Positions 27,104 to 36,463 of a DNA stretch of 64,000 bases are shown here, one piece after another. The stretch comes from Methanarcanum sp963640855 (GTDB taxonomy: Archaea > Thermoplasmatota > Thermoplasmata > Methanomassiliicoccales > Methanomethylophilaceae): positions 53,921 to 117,920 of the forward strand of contig CAVIAJ010000003.1 of the NCBI GenBank assembly GCA_963640855.1, read 5' to 3'. Position numbers and translations under genes: made by a program. Position 1 is the first letter of the stretch. The number at the start of each line of letters is the position of its first letter. A model generated the notes under the pieces. It was not told the origin of the DNA. It ran no database searches and worked only from the letters and a program-made list of their open reading frames with translations.

Positions 27104-28066
27104 ATGAGTATAAAGAACGCACTGAGCAGCAGTGCTTTTATGATGATGGCGGCAATGACCGTCGCACTCATCACGAATTTTGCGGGCTGGTTCCCCGATT
27201 CCCTGACTGCGGGAATACGTTCGGAACTGACCATTTGGACACTGGTCGTTATGCTGACCCTGTCCCTGTCCAGGATTTCATACAGGAACCTGAATCCTCT
27301 GGCATACGGGAAATCTTCACTGAGAGCGGTGTTTCTGGGACTTATTATCTCATCGGTTATTCCGCTGCTGGGATATCTGTTACTCAAAGACGGCGATTTC
27401 GGCAATCAGGCAATTGGTCTGATTTTCATTGCGGCTACACCGTTCGCAGGCTCGGTTGTTCCTTTATCATACATTCTCAGAGGAGACATGGAACATGCGG
27501 CAAGAGGTACGATTGTTACGTACGTGGTTGCATTGGCATGGATTCCGTTCATCATATGGGCTACATTGGGCGAAACGGTGAACATGGCGGATGTTTTCAT
27601 AACCGTCCTGAAGCTTTTGGGTATTCCGCTGATTGCATCGAGACTTCTTACCAAAGTGAAGATCGACAAAGATGTAATGGCGATATTCCTTAATCTGTGT
27701 ATCTTCTTCATGGTCTGGCTCTCGGTAGGTGCGACCAACTTCGCAGGTATTCCCGTATGGGTGTTCGTCGCATTTGCACTGATTGCGTTCCTCAGATCCT
27801 TCGGTCTCGGATTTGCCGTGGAGGGAGTGGAAAAGAAAGCGGGAATCGGATGGTCTCAGAGAGTTACCGACATTCTGATGGCATCTTATAAGAACAAAGG
27901 AATTGCGATTGCATTATGCACATCGGGAATACTCGGTCCGCTTACAGGCGATGCGATGGTTGCGATTGCTACGTCTATTCTCGTTGAGATTACGTGGGTC
28001 GCATTCATGGATTCAGTTCTCTTCAGTAAGAAGAGAATGGAGAGAGAAACAGGTTCGGAGGCCTGA
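27104..28066 (+). CDS. Bile acid:sodium symporter-like (BASS) transporter
   Basis: 320 residues, about nine or ten hydrophobic helices. The segment FIAATPFAGSVVPLSYILRGD resembles the crossover-helix region of BASS proteins, and SYKNKGIAIALCTSGILGPL the second conserved block. Family members carry bile acids, pantoate, pyruvate or other organic anions with sodium, so the substrate is not determined. It is divergent from the prenyltransferase gene and ends at a bidirectional hairpin. Confidence 0.78.
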   Translation: MSIKNALSSSAFMMMAAMTVALITNFAGWFPDSLTAGIRSELTIWTLVVMLTLSLSRISYRNLNPLAYGKSSLRAVFLGLIISSVIPLLGYLLLKDGDFGNQAIGLIFIAATPFAGSVVPLSYILRGDMEHAARGTIVTYVVALAWIPFIIWATLGETVNMADVFITVLKLLGIPLIASRLLTKVKIDKDVMAIFLNLCIFFMVWLSVGATNFAGIPVWVFVAFALIAFLRSFGLGFAVEGVEKKAGIGWSQRVTDILMASYKNKGIAIALCTSGILGPLTGDAMVAIATSILVEITWVAFMDSVLFSKKRMERETGSEA

Positions 28067-28069
28067 ATT

Positions 28070-28090
28070 CCCCTGCCCGGAAGGGCGGGG
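28070..28090. terminator. Bidirectional hairpin after the BASS gene
   Basis: CCCC-T-GCCC and GGGC-GGGG pair with one bulged base around GGAA, between convergent genes. Confidence 0.6.
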
Positions 28091-28091
28091 A

Positions 28092-28307
28092 TCAGGCATC
28101 CTCATCTTCTGTATATTCCAGAATATCTCCGGGCTGACAGTTCAGCGCTTTGCATATTCCGTTTAATGTTGAGAATCTTATTGCGCAGATTTTTCCGGTT
28201 TTGATCTTGGAAAGATTCACATTGGATATTCCCACGAGTTCGGTCAGCTGATTCAGGGACATTTTTCTGTCAGCCATCACTCTGTCCAATCTCAGGATTA
28301 TCGCCAT
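28092..28307 (-). CDS. Small Cro/CI-type HTH protein
   Basis: 71 residues, essentially one XRE helix-turn-helix: DRVMADRKMSLNQLTELVGI, then SNVNLSKIKTGK. It follows the DUF2975-type membrane gene by nine bases, a pairing seen widely in bacteria and archaea, where the small regulator is thought to control the pair. An acidic tail (YTEDEDA) ends it. Confidence 0.85.
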   Translation of the reverse strand: MAIILRLDRVMADRKMSLNQLTELVGISNVNLSKIKTGKICAIRFSTLNGICKALNCQPGDILEYTEDEDA

Positions 28308-28316
28308 ACAACCGCC

Positions 28317-28832
28317 TCAGAGTGTCTCATCCGATTCCTTCTGCAGTAACGAACCGTACTGACACATCAATGCGATGCAGTACATCACAACAGAGACCAA
28401 TAACGAACCGAGGAAGAGGAAAGCCGCTCCGGCAATACCTCTGTTCATGAAGTATCCGAGGACAAGGAACAGAAATGCCGATATGAAGTAAATTATCGAA
28501 ATCATCCTCATTCTGTCCGCATTCTGTTCCGTGAACGGAGTGTCTTCCTTCGAAATCGACTGCATTATCTTTCCGACAGTCATCACGGTGATTGAACCCA
28601 TTGAGAAAATCAGAATGTTTTCCAATGCCGCCGCCGTGACCAAGGATTTATTTCCGTCGATTTCACAGCCGATCCAATCGCCCATCATAGTGAGTGCTTC
28701 GGGCGAGAACGATGCCGCTATGCCGAGGCAGACAGTGAACACAACGAAGAGTGTCAGAATCCAGCCTGCCGCTGTCATAACAGTCGATGCATATCTGCAG
28801 ATTTTCTTCAGTCTTGACAATCCGTGCCTCAT
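28317..28832 (-). CDS. DUF2975-like membrane protein
   Basis: 171 residues with four hydrophobic helices and a polar loop SKEDTPFTEQNADRMRMIS, which carries the T-P-F pattern of DUF2975 proteins. The function is unknown. I start at ATG 28832 (MRHGLSRLKK); the open frame upstream to 29036 is antisense-type shadow of the UPF0147 gene. It is paired with the small HTH gene downstream. Confidence 0.78.
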   Translation of the reverse strand: MRHGLSRLKKICRYASTVMTAAGWILTLFVVFTVCLGIAASFSPEALTMMGDWIGCEIDGNKSLVTAAALENILIFSMGSITVMTVGKIMQSISKEDTPFTEQNADRMRMISIIYFISAFLFLVLGYFMNRGIAGAAFLFLGSLLVSVVMYCIALMCQYGSLLQKESDETL

Positions 28833-28872
28833 ATAGGTCACGTATCGGAATGGTGTTAAAATAAGATTTCGA

Positions 28873-28890
28873 GACGGTTGTGAAACCGTC
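28873..28890 (-). terminator. Hairpin terminator after the UPF0147 gene
   Basis: GACGGTT and AACCGTC form a 7-bp stem with a GTGA loop, about 30 bases past the UPF0147 stop on the minus strand. Confidence 0.55.
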
Positions 28891-28920
28891 CCGAAATCAA
28901 AGCGATTCGAAAAGCTTTGT

Positions 28921-29193
28921 TTATGCAATCTCTTTGAGCATAATCTCGAGATCCGAAAGGATCTGCATGATTGCGCTCCACGACTCCATGGGTATGTTGG
29001 GGTCGTTGGAAAGATCTGCGAGAATGTTGATGGCATTCGAGATACGAAGGTCCATCGGTTTCTTTGTATCCTGAAGGTAAGCTACAGCGTCCGTCGCACC
29101 CTTCCTTATGTTCCTGGGGACACCGTTGTCGTTGGCGAGACGTCCCTCGAGTTCATTCGTAATCTGTTTCAGTTTTGCGTCGATTGCTGCCAT
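28921..29193 (-). CDS. UPF0147 family protein
   Basis: 90 residues, all helical. The stretch VPRNIRKGATDAVAYLQDTK, then RISNAINILADLSNDPNIP, is the archaeal UPF0147 signature. The function is unknown. The ATG at 29193 is preceded by GGAGG nine bases upstream; a TTG at 29208 is less likely. It follows the 54-residue gene within 16 bases and probably shares its transcript. Confidence 0.85.
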   Translation of the reverse strand: MAAIDAKLKQITNELEGRLANDNGVPRNIRKGATDAVAYLQDTKKPMDLRISNAINILADLSNDPNIPMESWSAIMQILSDLEIMLKEIA

Positions 29194-29208
29194 GCTGTCT
29201 TCCTCCAA

Positions 29209-29373
29209 TCACATTGTTTCGAATTCTTCCTGAAGATCTATGACGAACTGTTCGAGGACATCTTCGAAGAGCTGGGATCTGTATTCCCTGCTTCCGCCCA
29301 GATCACTCTGAATCTTGGCGACGAAATCGTTGTTTTCTTTAATAATCTCAATGCTACAGAGAACTTCTTCCAT
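29209..29373 (-). CDS. Small hypothetical protein before UPF0147
   Basis: 54 residues (MEEVLCSIEIIKENNDFVAK at the start) from ATG 29373; the frame is open to 29403. It is acidic with a short beta strand region and a helix ending LEQFVIDLQEEFETM. I do not recognise the family. The close spacing to the UPF0147 gene suggests co-expression. Confidence 0.6.
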   Translation of the reverse strand: MEEVLCSIEIIKENNDFVAKIQSDLGGSREYRSQLFEDVLEQFVIDLQEEFETM

Positions 29374-29478
29374 ACAATCACCTGCTGTGTGGTCACGCCC
29401 CAATCTGCGTTTTATATTTAAGATTATTCGCTCGGCGATAATCCGGAATTATTGCAGTGTACGTTATAAATAAAGAAA

Positions 29479-29505
29479 ACCGCGCGGCGGTTGAAGCCGC
29501 GCGGT
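29479..29505 (-). terminator. Hairpin terminator of the amidohydrolase gene
   Basis: Perfect 10-bp G/C stem, ACCGCGCGGC and GCCGCGCGGT, around a 7-base loop, 16 bases beyond the stop on the minus strand. On that strand it is followed by an A/T-rich run. Confidence 0.75.
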
Positions 29506-29520
29506 GAAAAAGAATCGATT

Positions 29521-31293
29521 TCAGGCGTTTGCCGTGAAGGCCTGTTCGCCTTCGAAGTAGACAGAGACGACTTTACCCTCGTGGATTTTGTCGGCAGCGC
29601 ATGTTGTGATATCTTTATCGAGGAAAAGGAAATCAGCGTACTTTCCGACTTCGACTGAACCGCGTGTATCGTCAATCCGAAGCTGTTTCGCTCCGTTGAT
29701 TGTCATGATGTCGATGGCCTGTTCGACGGTAACTCTCTCTTTCGGATCGAGCTGCCACACATCTTTGACGTTGCCATCTGTGTCGACGCAGGTATCGTTG
29801 ACGGCTACCTCAATGATTCCGCACACGGAAGTAGGTGCTCCTGCGGCTGCGGGAACATCTGTGGACGATGTGACTAAGACATTCTTATCGAGGAGAGACT
29901 TAATAGGGTATCCTGCCTTTGCAACTTCCATGGAAACTATACTTAAGATATTGTCTGCTTCTTCCTGTGCATAAAGCGTTCTCCAGTTGATGTTGATGGC
30001 TGCGTAGATGTTGTGCTCACCCAATTTTGTTTTGGTATCTTCGGTTATGTTACGGCCGTGGCAGATTCCGTTGTAGACGCCGTCTTTCGCAACGCTTTCG
30101 GCTGCGATGTATGCGTTGACGGCCTGTTCGGATGCCGCATCTCCCTGTGCGTGTACGTGTACCGAGAGACCTTTTTCGTTTGCGGCCTTCACGATCGCAT
30201 TCATCTGTTCGTCGGTCCAGACCTGAGTACCGTGACCCCCGGTCTTGTACTCTTCTTTCAGCCATCCGGATTTGCTTTCGACGGCTTCTCCGTCGGCGAA
30301 CAGCTTGATCGTCTTGTATGTGAAGTGGTCTGTGGCGTATTTTGACATGTATTTTTCTGCGATTTCGAGTTCTTTATTGTAATTGTCGTACGAATCGATC
30401 TTGTATGAACCGCTTACATAGATTGTGAGACCTGTGGATTTGTCGTATGCAGCGAGGCAGTCCATGGCTTCGGTTCCGTAGTAGTTGAGCCAACCGTCCT
30501 GGTAGTATGTGTATCCGTTCTCGTGCAGTTCGTTCTGAGTTGCTTCGCAGATTTTGGCGTAGTCTTTTTCACTGAGTTTGAATTTGTCCATGATGCCGTA
30601 TTTCAGGACGTAGTTGTATGACATATCCGAAACGAGACCGAGGAGTTCTCCTGTTTTCGCATCTTTGCTGAAGAAACCGCCATTGATGCTGTCGGCGTTG
30701 TCTTTGTTGATTCCCGCAAGCTCGAGGGCTTTGCTGTTGACGAATCCGTTGTGATCGCTATCGTCTCCAATCAGCATAGGTTTGTCCTTGCAGATTTTGT
30801 CGAGTTCGGACCGCATATCGATGCTGGCTTTGGTGTACTGCATCTTGACGTTGTCCCAGCCGAATGTGTAGTATACTTCCTTATCGGGGTTGGCTTCGAC
30901 GTATTTCCTAACGTTTTCGACGATCTGTTCTTTTGTTTCTCCGGTTAAGGAGAGGCCTGTGGCTTTGAGTATGCCGTTCTGGGCGTAGTGTCCGTGACCT
31001 TCTGTGGCTCCGGAAATGATAAGACCTTTGCCTTTGTAGTCGATGACATCCGTTTTACCGTCTTTGATGTATGATTTAACGCCGTCTTCGTCTCCGACGT
31101 AAACGTATTTGCCGTCTTTGATGGCAATTGCTTCCGCATAATCTCCTGCTGCGTTGGAAGTGTAGATTTTTCCGTAGACAACAGTATCGGCCGTAACAGT
31201 GTCATTATTGTTTATTGTGCTGCCGCAGCACATGAATGCACCTGCGACAACCAAAGCGACACATGCTATGGAGATAAACGTATTTTTGCCCAT
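29521..31293 (-). CDS. Exported amidohydrolase (amidohydrolase-3, YtcJ-like), possible lipoprotein
   Basis: 590 residues. The first 25 form a signal peptide (FISIACVALVVAGAFMCCGS) with a lipobox-like cysteine pair, so it may be anchored outside the cell. The hydrolase core has GATEGHGHYAQNG (metal HxH), LSVHVHAQGDAA, ICHGRN and VTSSTDVPAA, and ends with the usual beta-sandwich return (RGSVEVGKYADFLFLDKD). The family hydrolyses N-acyl or cyclic amides; the substrate is unknown. A candidate TATA-like run lies at 31349-31358 on the minus strand. Confidence 0.85.
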   Translation of the reverse strand: MGKNTFISIACVALVVAGAFMCCGSTINNNDTVTADTVVYGKIYTSNAAGDYAEAIAIKDGKYVYVGDEDGVKSYIKDGKTDVIDYKGKGLIISGATEGHGHYAQNGILKATGLSLTGETKEQIVENVRKYVEANPDKEVYYTFGWDNVKMQYTKASIDMRSELDKICKDKPMLIGDDSDHNGFVNSKALELAGINKDNADSINGGFFSKDAKTGELLGLVSDMSYNYVLKYGIMDKFKLSEKDYAKICEATQNELHENGYTYYQDGWLNYYGTEAMDCLAAYDKSTGLTIYVSGSYKIDSYDNYNKELEIAEKYMSKYATDHFTYKTIKLFADGEAVESKSGWLKEEYKTGGHGTQVWTDEQMNAIVKAANEKGLSVHVHAQGDAASEQAVNAYIAAESVAKDGVYNGICHGRNITEDTKTKLGEHNIYAAININWRTLYAQEEADNILSIVSMEVAKAGYPIKSLLDKNVLVTSSTDVPAAAGAPTSVCGIIEVAVNDTCVDTDGNVKDVWQLDPKERVTVEQAIDIMTINGAKQLRIDDTRGSVEVGKYADFLFLDKDITTCAADKIHEGKVVSVYFEGEQAFTANA

Positions 31294-31592
31294 TTAACTC
31301 ACCTATAATAAAGTGAATAACCTTATGCTGAGAACGATGAGGTTCATAACATAAAAAGATGGCCACACTGTATCAGTATACAGGTCGGGATGATGCACAT
31401 AATCCCATGTTTTCAAAATATCAGGGTACTTTCGGCATCTGTCTGTTGCATGTTTTCCGGAGCGGTTACCGAAAAAACCGACCGAAAGCTTTAAAATAAC
31501 TATGTATAGTAACGGGTATCTCAATCGTTACCATATCAGTGGCAACGAGGAAGGTAAAACGCGATTGTCATCGCTGACGAGAGGGAGATAAA
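31294..31592. promoter_or_regulatory. Divergent intergenic region, amidohydrolase and secE promoters
   Basis: About 300 bases with no credible gene. The clearest element is CTTTAAAATAA at 31489-31499, preceded by the BRE-like ACCGAAAG, which should start a leader of about 65-70 nt before secE. GGGAGAT just before the secE ATG is its ribosome-binding site. Minus-strand TATA-like runs lie near 31303-31312 and 31349-31358. Confidence 0.55.
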
Positions 31593-31817
31593 ATGGACAC
31601 AGAGACATCAAAGGCCTCAGAATATCAGAAGAGAGCGGAGTCGAGATTCCGCAATCTCGGCAAGGGTAAGTACGGAAGGATCATGAAAATGGCCCGCACG
31701 CCTACACGCGAAGAGTACAAGAAGACCATTGCCATCACAGGAATCGGTATAATTGTTCTCGGAGCTCTCGGTTTCGTTATTATGTGGCTCATGAACTATC
31801 TTCCGGATCTTTTCTGA
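31593..31817 (+). CDS. secE: Preprotein translocase subunit SecE (Sec61 gamma)
   Basis: 74 residues with a charged amphipathic helix (MKMARTPTREEYKKTIAITG) followed by a single C-terminal membrane helix, the normal Sec61-gamma layout. It clamps the SecY channel. It is followed ten bases later by spt5 and then rpl11, the classical archaeal gene order. Confidence 0.92.
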   Translation: MDTETSKASEYQKRAESRFRNLGKGKYGRIMKMARTPTREEYKKTIAITGIGIIVLGALGFVIMWLMNYLPDLF

Positions 31818-31826
31818 AGTGTTAGC

Positions 31827-32636
31827 ATGTTGATGATTACAGGAGATAACGAACCTAGGGATGTACATGCAGGTTCACCCGTAAAGTGGCCTTTCAGTGT
31901 ATCTTCCGATGCTTCGAAACTCACATTTACCTTCTTCATTACGACCGGTCCCGACGGGACCGACGCACCTGAGTGGTCGGTCGCATTGAACGACTCATCC
32001 CACGAGGAGATATGGAGTAACTACGGCAACAAGACTGAAGTGAAGACCGACGGTCCCGCAAACGGACAGAAGGAATTCGCACTGGAGGTCATCTGTCCCA
32101 AAGGAGCCAGGTACGGCGACACTGTGTCCGTCACCGTGAATGTGTCTGCGGAAGGAGAGAAGACCAGCAAGACTTTCGATGCACGCGCATCGCAGTCCAT
32201 TATGGTACTCAAAACCCAGATTGATCAGGAGAAGGTCGTTTGCGACAGTCTCGCCGCCAAAGCGAGCATCGGAGAGAAAGATATCTATGCTATACTGAGC
32301 CCTGCAACCCTCAGAGGCTATGTGTTCGTCGAAGGTATGAACACAGACCGTATGCACGAGAAGACAAGGGACATTAAGAAAGCGAGGTCGTTCGTCGACG
32401 GAGAAACATCCATCGAAGAAATCAGTTCGTATCTCGTACCGCTCTCGACAGTCGTAGGAATTGTCGAAGGCGATTTGGTTGAACTTGTCAGCGGACCGTT
32501 CAAGGGTGAGAAGGCAAGAGTACAGCAGATTGATCAGACTAAAGAGGAGATCACCGTCGAACTCATCGAAGCGATGGTCCCGATACCTGTCACTGTCAAA
32601 GGCGACAGCGTCAGAGTCATTGAAAAGGAGAAGTGA
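31827..32636 (+). CDS. spt5: Transcription elongation factor Spt5 with an extra N-terminal domain
   Basis: 269 residues, against about 150 for a typical archaeal Spt5. The NGN domain starts near residue 124 (IMVLKTQIDQEKVVCDSLAA; LRGYVFVEG) and the KOW domain near residue 208 (IVEGDLVELVSGPFKGEKAR). The first 120 residues are an added beta-rich region (WPFSVSSDASKLTFTFFITT; EFALEVICPKGARYGDTVSV) that looks like an immunoglobulin-type sandwich. Neighbours secE and rpl11 confirm identity. Confidence 0.92.
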   Translation: MLMITGDNEPRDVHAGSPVKWPFSVSSDASKLTFTFFITTGPDGTDAPEWSVALNDSSHEEIWSNYGNKTEVKTDGPANGQKEFALEVICPKGARYGDTVSVTVNVSAEGEKTSKTFDARASQSIMVLKTQIDQEKVVCDSLAAKASIGEKDIYAILSPATLRGYVFVEGMNTDRMHEKTRDIKKARSFVDGETSIEEISSYLVPLSTVVGIVEGDLVELVSGPFKGEKARVQQIDQTKEEITVELIEAMVPIPVTVKGDSVRVIEKEK

Positions 32637-32640
32637 AACA

Positions 32641-33111
32641 ATGGTAGATACTGTTGAGGCATTGGTAGATGGAGGCAGAGCCTCCGCAGGTCCGCCCCTC
32701 GGTCCCGCACTCGGACCCAAAGGGGTTAACATCGGTCAGATTATCGCAGCGATCAACGAGAAGACGAAAGCCTACTCTGGAATGAAAGTCCCTGTGAAGA
32801 TTCTGATTAAAGAAGACAAATCATTCGAAATCAAAGTCGGTACGCCCCCTATGTCCGCTCTCATCAAGGGAGAGCTCGGAGTGGAGAGCGGAGCACACAA
32901 CGCGAGGACGGAGAAGGTAGGAAACCTCACCATCGAGCAGGCGAAGAAGATTGTCGAAATGAAAGGCGACGATCTCCTCGGTGCAACTTTGGAAGCACGC
33001 CTTCTTGAAGTCGCAGGAAACTGTGTGTCTGTCGGTGTCACAATTGACGGAAAGGACCCCAGGGTTTTCTCCAAAGACATCAAAGCCGGCGTTTACGCAG
33101 GTAAACTCTGA
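32641..33111 (+). CDS. rpl11: Ribosomal protein L11
   Basis: 156 residues. GPPLGPALGPKGVNIGQIIAA is the N-terminal signature, and the C-terminal RNA-binding domain (GDDLLGATLEARLLEVAGNC, VSVGVTIDG) is intact. It forms the GTPase-associated centre of the large subunit. It starts four bases after the spt5 stop. Confidence 0.97.
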   Translation: MVDTVEALVDGGRASAGPPLGPALGPKGVNIGQIIAAINEKTKAYSGMKVPVKILIKEDKSFEIKVGTPPMSALIKGELGVESGAHNARTEKVGNLTIEQAKKIVEMKGDDLLGATLEARLLEVAGNCVSVGVTIDGKDPRVFSKDIKAGVYAGKL

Positions 33112-33115
33112 TACC

Positions 33116-33136
33116 CGGGCGGCTTAAAGCCGCCCG
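33116..33136 (+). terminator. Hairpin terminator after rpl11
   Basis: CGGGCGGC and GCCGCCCG form an 8-bp stem with a TTAAA loop; a CTTTTT run follows 14 bases later. Confidence 0.75.
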
Positions 33137-33212
33137 CGGTCATTCAGACCTTTTTAACGAAGATTCATTCTTATCATTAAAATACCGAACAGACATATCC
33201 CGAGACGGTGTC

Positions 33213-34505
33213 ATGAAGGCAGTCGATAATTTCAGGAGTATGCCCGCGGACAGACAGTTCAGGGTGTTCGCTTTTGCATTGGGTATTGTGCTGATTATCG
33301 ATGTGCTGGCTGTGGGTCTTGTGAGTTTCTACGAACCTATGTTCGATATATCGAACTATTACGGAAACATCAACGATGTAATTGACAATCATCTGATGCC
33401 GTACAGCGGATTTACATTTGAATATCCTCCGCTGGCTCTGTTAGTATTCATTATTCCGAGACTGTTCTCGTGGGATTTGTGTTCGTTCCATATGTCATAT
33501 GCGGTCTTCGCAGCTTTGGCATATGTTCTCTTTGCGTCCTGTCTTCTGAAGATTACAGACCATTTCAAAATTCAGCGTGCGAATGTATACCTTTCATTAA
33601 TCGTACTTGCAATAGTCGGAAATCAGTTCATCACGGCAAGGAACGATGTTTTTGCTGTAGTTGCGGTAACAGCCGCATTCATGTTTTTCGCAAAGGAAAG
33701 ATACGATCTTTCCGCGGTGATGTTGGCAGTCGGTGCGATGATTAAGATCTATCCGATAATCCTGTTCCCTGTTTTCATGCTGTTATTCCTGATGAAGAGA
33801 AATCCGAAAGGAATGGTCAGGTATGCCGCAGTAGGTGCATTGTTCTGTATTGTCGCGGAATTACCGTTCATTATAGCCGATGCCGGGACCGCATTCGATT
33901 ATCTCACATACCATTCCGGACGCGGACTTCAGGTCGAAGGTATCGTGAGCAGTGTTATCACTTTTGTCAATCTCTTTGTGCCGATAATCGATGAAATCGG
34001 AATTTACTACGGATCGAACACCATCGTGGGTGAGATTCCGGATATGTGTGCACGTTTCCTCGATGTTGCTGTTCATGCTTCGCTGATAGTAACTTTCATC
34101 GCAGCGCTGTTCATCTGCCGTAAGAGAGTTCTCAGGGATGAAAAAGACGGGCTCCGTTTACTTGCGGCTCTGTCTGTAATAACCATTATGGTCTTCACGG
34201 CATTCAGCAAAGTGTATTCCGCACAGTATATGCTGTGGTTCCTGTCACTTCTGCCGTTGTTTCTGCTATCTCCGGGCGATGACAGGTACGGAGAGATGGT
34301 GAAATACACGATACTTTACGTGATATTCGCAATTCCGAGTTCTGCGCTTGCATTCACCGTCGGAGGATTGTATCCTGCAGACAACGTAATTCCGATTGTT
34401 CTCGTTTTGGTGAAGAACGTGATGCACATTGTTCTCCTGGTGTTTGTGATCAAAGCATTTGTCGGATGGGTTTCCGGTAACGGCTCCGGCGATACAGCAT
34501 CGTAA
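33213..34505 (+). CDS. Membrane glycosyltransferase, GT87 (DUF2029)-like
   Basis: 430 residues and around ten membrane helices. The early lumenal loop has FTFEYPPLALLVF, and the later segment AVGAMIKIYPIILFPVF matches the K-x-(Y/T)-P pattern of polyprenol-phosphate-sugar-dependent mannosyltransferases (GT-C). It probably adds a sugar on the outer face of the membrane. It stands alone, upstream of the ABC exporter genes. Confidence 0.75.
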   Translation: MKAVDNFRSMPADRQFRVFAFALGIVLIIDVLAVGLVSFYEPMFDISNYYGNINDVIDNHLMPYSGFTFEYPPLALLVFIIPRLFSWDLCSFHMSYAVFAALAYVLFASCLLKITDHFKIQRANVYLSLIVLAIVGNQFITARNDVFAVVAVTAAFMFFAKERYDLSAVMLAVGAMIKIYPIILFPVFMLLFLMKRNPKGMVRYAAVGALFCIVAELPFIIADAGTAFDYLTYHSGRGLQVEGIVSSVITFVNLFVPIIDEIGIYYGSNTIVGEIPDMCARFLDVAVHASLIVTFIAALFICRKRVLRDEKDGLRLLAALSVITIMVFTAFSKVYSAQYMLWFLSLLPLFLLSPGDDRYGEMVKYTILYVIFAIPSSALAFTVGGLYPADNVIPIVLVLVKNVMHIVLLVFVIKAFVGWVSGNGSGDTAS

Positions 34506-34672
34506 TTTTTCATTGTTATTAACCGAAACACGGGTTATCGGACGGTTCCGAGTATCTGAGCAGGAAAGAACGGCTGCCGTCGGATGTCTGTGTTCTTTTG
34601 CGCGTGTAAACAAAGTGCAATGCAGGATTCGGTAAATGCCGGTTTTTCACGGTGCCTAACAACCTGATAACG

Positions 34673-34681
34673 TTTATTATT
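34673..34681 (+). promoter_or_regulatory. TATA-like promoter of the ABC exporter pair
   Basis: TTTATTATT about 35-40 bases before the proposed GTG at 34714. The 200-bp gap back to the GT87 gene holds no other gene that I can see. Confidence 0.4.
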
Positions 34682-34713
34682 CTAAGTTAATTAGCCTCAA
34701 AATATTACTTCAG

Positions 34714-36463
34714 GTGCCGACAGATAATTTTCAAATACCTGCGCGGAAAAGACCGGATTGCGATTGCATTCAGTGTTATACTCATTCTCTGTCAGGTTTA
34801 CTTTGATTTCGTATCCCCGAATACATGGCCGAGATTACGGACTGCATTCAGAGACGGGGTCGGTATCGATGAGGTAATCGACCGCGGATGCGGTATGATA
34901 GCATGTGCGTTCATCAGTCTGACGGCCGCGGTATTCACATCGGTTTTGGTTTCGCGTGTCTCAAGTTCTTTATGCCGCACATTGGGTGAGCTGCAGTTCC
35001 GCAATATCCAAAATTGGTCGAAAGAAGATTTGGATTCGTTTTCGATAGCATCTCTGATTACACGTTCCACGAACGACATCAATCAGCTGCAGCTGTATGT
35101 CGGACGTTTAATTATCACTGCGGTTAAAGCGCCTACAGTGGCTGCATGGGCCGTAATCAAAATTTTCACCAGTACATTTGAATGGACGGCAGTGACATTT
35201 TCGGCTGTAGTTCTGCTCATGGCAGCGATATGTTTCATCTTATGGCGCGGAACGCCGTACATAAGGAGACAACGTAAACTGATTGACGGTGTCAATGCAA
35301 ACGTCACCGAAGTGCTTGAGGGAATGGACACAATCCGTATCTACAATGCGGACGGCATCATACTCGGGAAGTTTGACGAATCTTCGGCCGAACTCAGAGA
35401 TAACGCAATCAGAATGCGTCATATTGCCGCCGCAATCAGTCCGATTTCGACGTCGATGATGAATTTCCTTACGATGTCAACCTATTGGATCGGAGCGGTT
35501 GTTATCAGTTCGGCATACGGCGACACGGATCGGCAGATGATGCTGTTTTCGGATATGATTGTCTTCACTTTATATGCAACCATGGTTTTGTCGGCAATTC
35601 TGACGGCAAAAGGAACCATCACGGGCTTTTTGGATTATTCGGTATCTTCGAAGAGAATCGAAGAAGTCATCTGTTATCAGCCGTCTGCCGAATACGGTAC
35701 GTGTAAAGCGTCCGATTCACCGGAACCCGGGAACGTGTCCTTCGATCATGTTTCGTTCACATATCCGAATACCGATACGGAAGTCTTACATGACATATCT
35801 TTCACGATCAAAAAGGGAGAAACGGTTGCATTCGTAGGTCCGACCGCAAGCGGAAAATCCACAATAATGTCCCTTATAGTCCGTCTGTATGACGCAACTT
35901 CCGGAACCGTTTCTGTCGGCGGAACGGATGTAAGGGATTATGCAAAAAGAGAACTGTGTCCCGTGACGGGATATGTTCCGCAGACTCCCGTCGTATTCAC
36001 GGGTACTCTGAGAAACAATATCACATTCGGAGTGCCGGCCGATGATGAAGAGATAATGCGCGCTCTGCGCATCGCACACCTCGACGAAACCGCCGCCAAT
36101 ATGCCGAAAGGTTTGGATACGTATCTGTCGCAGCACGGATGGAGTCTGTCCGGAGGACAGAGGCAGAGACTTGCCATTGCCCGCGTTGTATACAAAAGCG
36201 CTCAGATTTACATTTTCGACGACAGTTTTTCCGCATTGGATTCCAGGACCGACCGTAATCTCCGCAGGGCACTGTGGGGAGAGACCGCAGGTGCGACCAA
36301 AATCATCGTTGCACAGAGAGTCGGTACGATAACGGAAGCGGACAGAATTATCGTTCTCGACAAAGGAACGATTGTGGCTTCCGGAAAGCATTCCGAGCTG
36401 ATAGAATCATGTGAACTTTACCGTGAAATCGCTGCATCGCAGACGGAGGGATCCGATGACTGA
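34714..36463 (+). pseudogene. ABC exporter half-transporter 1 (degenerate NBD), apparent 5' frameshift
   Basis: Type IV ABC exporter with six membrane helices and one NBD: Walker A GPTASGKST, signature LSGGQRQRLAIARVV and Walker B IYIFDDSFSALD, where aspartate replaces the catalytic glutamate. That is typical of the degenerate half in heterodimers such as TM287/288. The homologous frame continues upstream of the first ATG (34895) as RQIIFKYLRGKDRIAIAFS but reaches a stop at 34688 without a start codon. A GTG at 34714 would start it (M-RQIIFKYL) if one C of GTGCCGACAG were absent. Without repair, translation from 34895 would lose the first helix. It is coupled to half-transporter 2. Confidence 0.75.
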
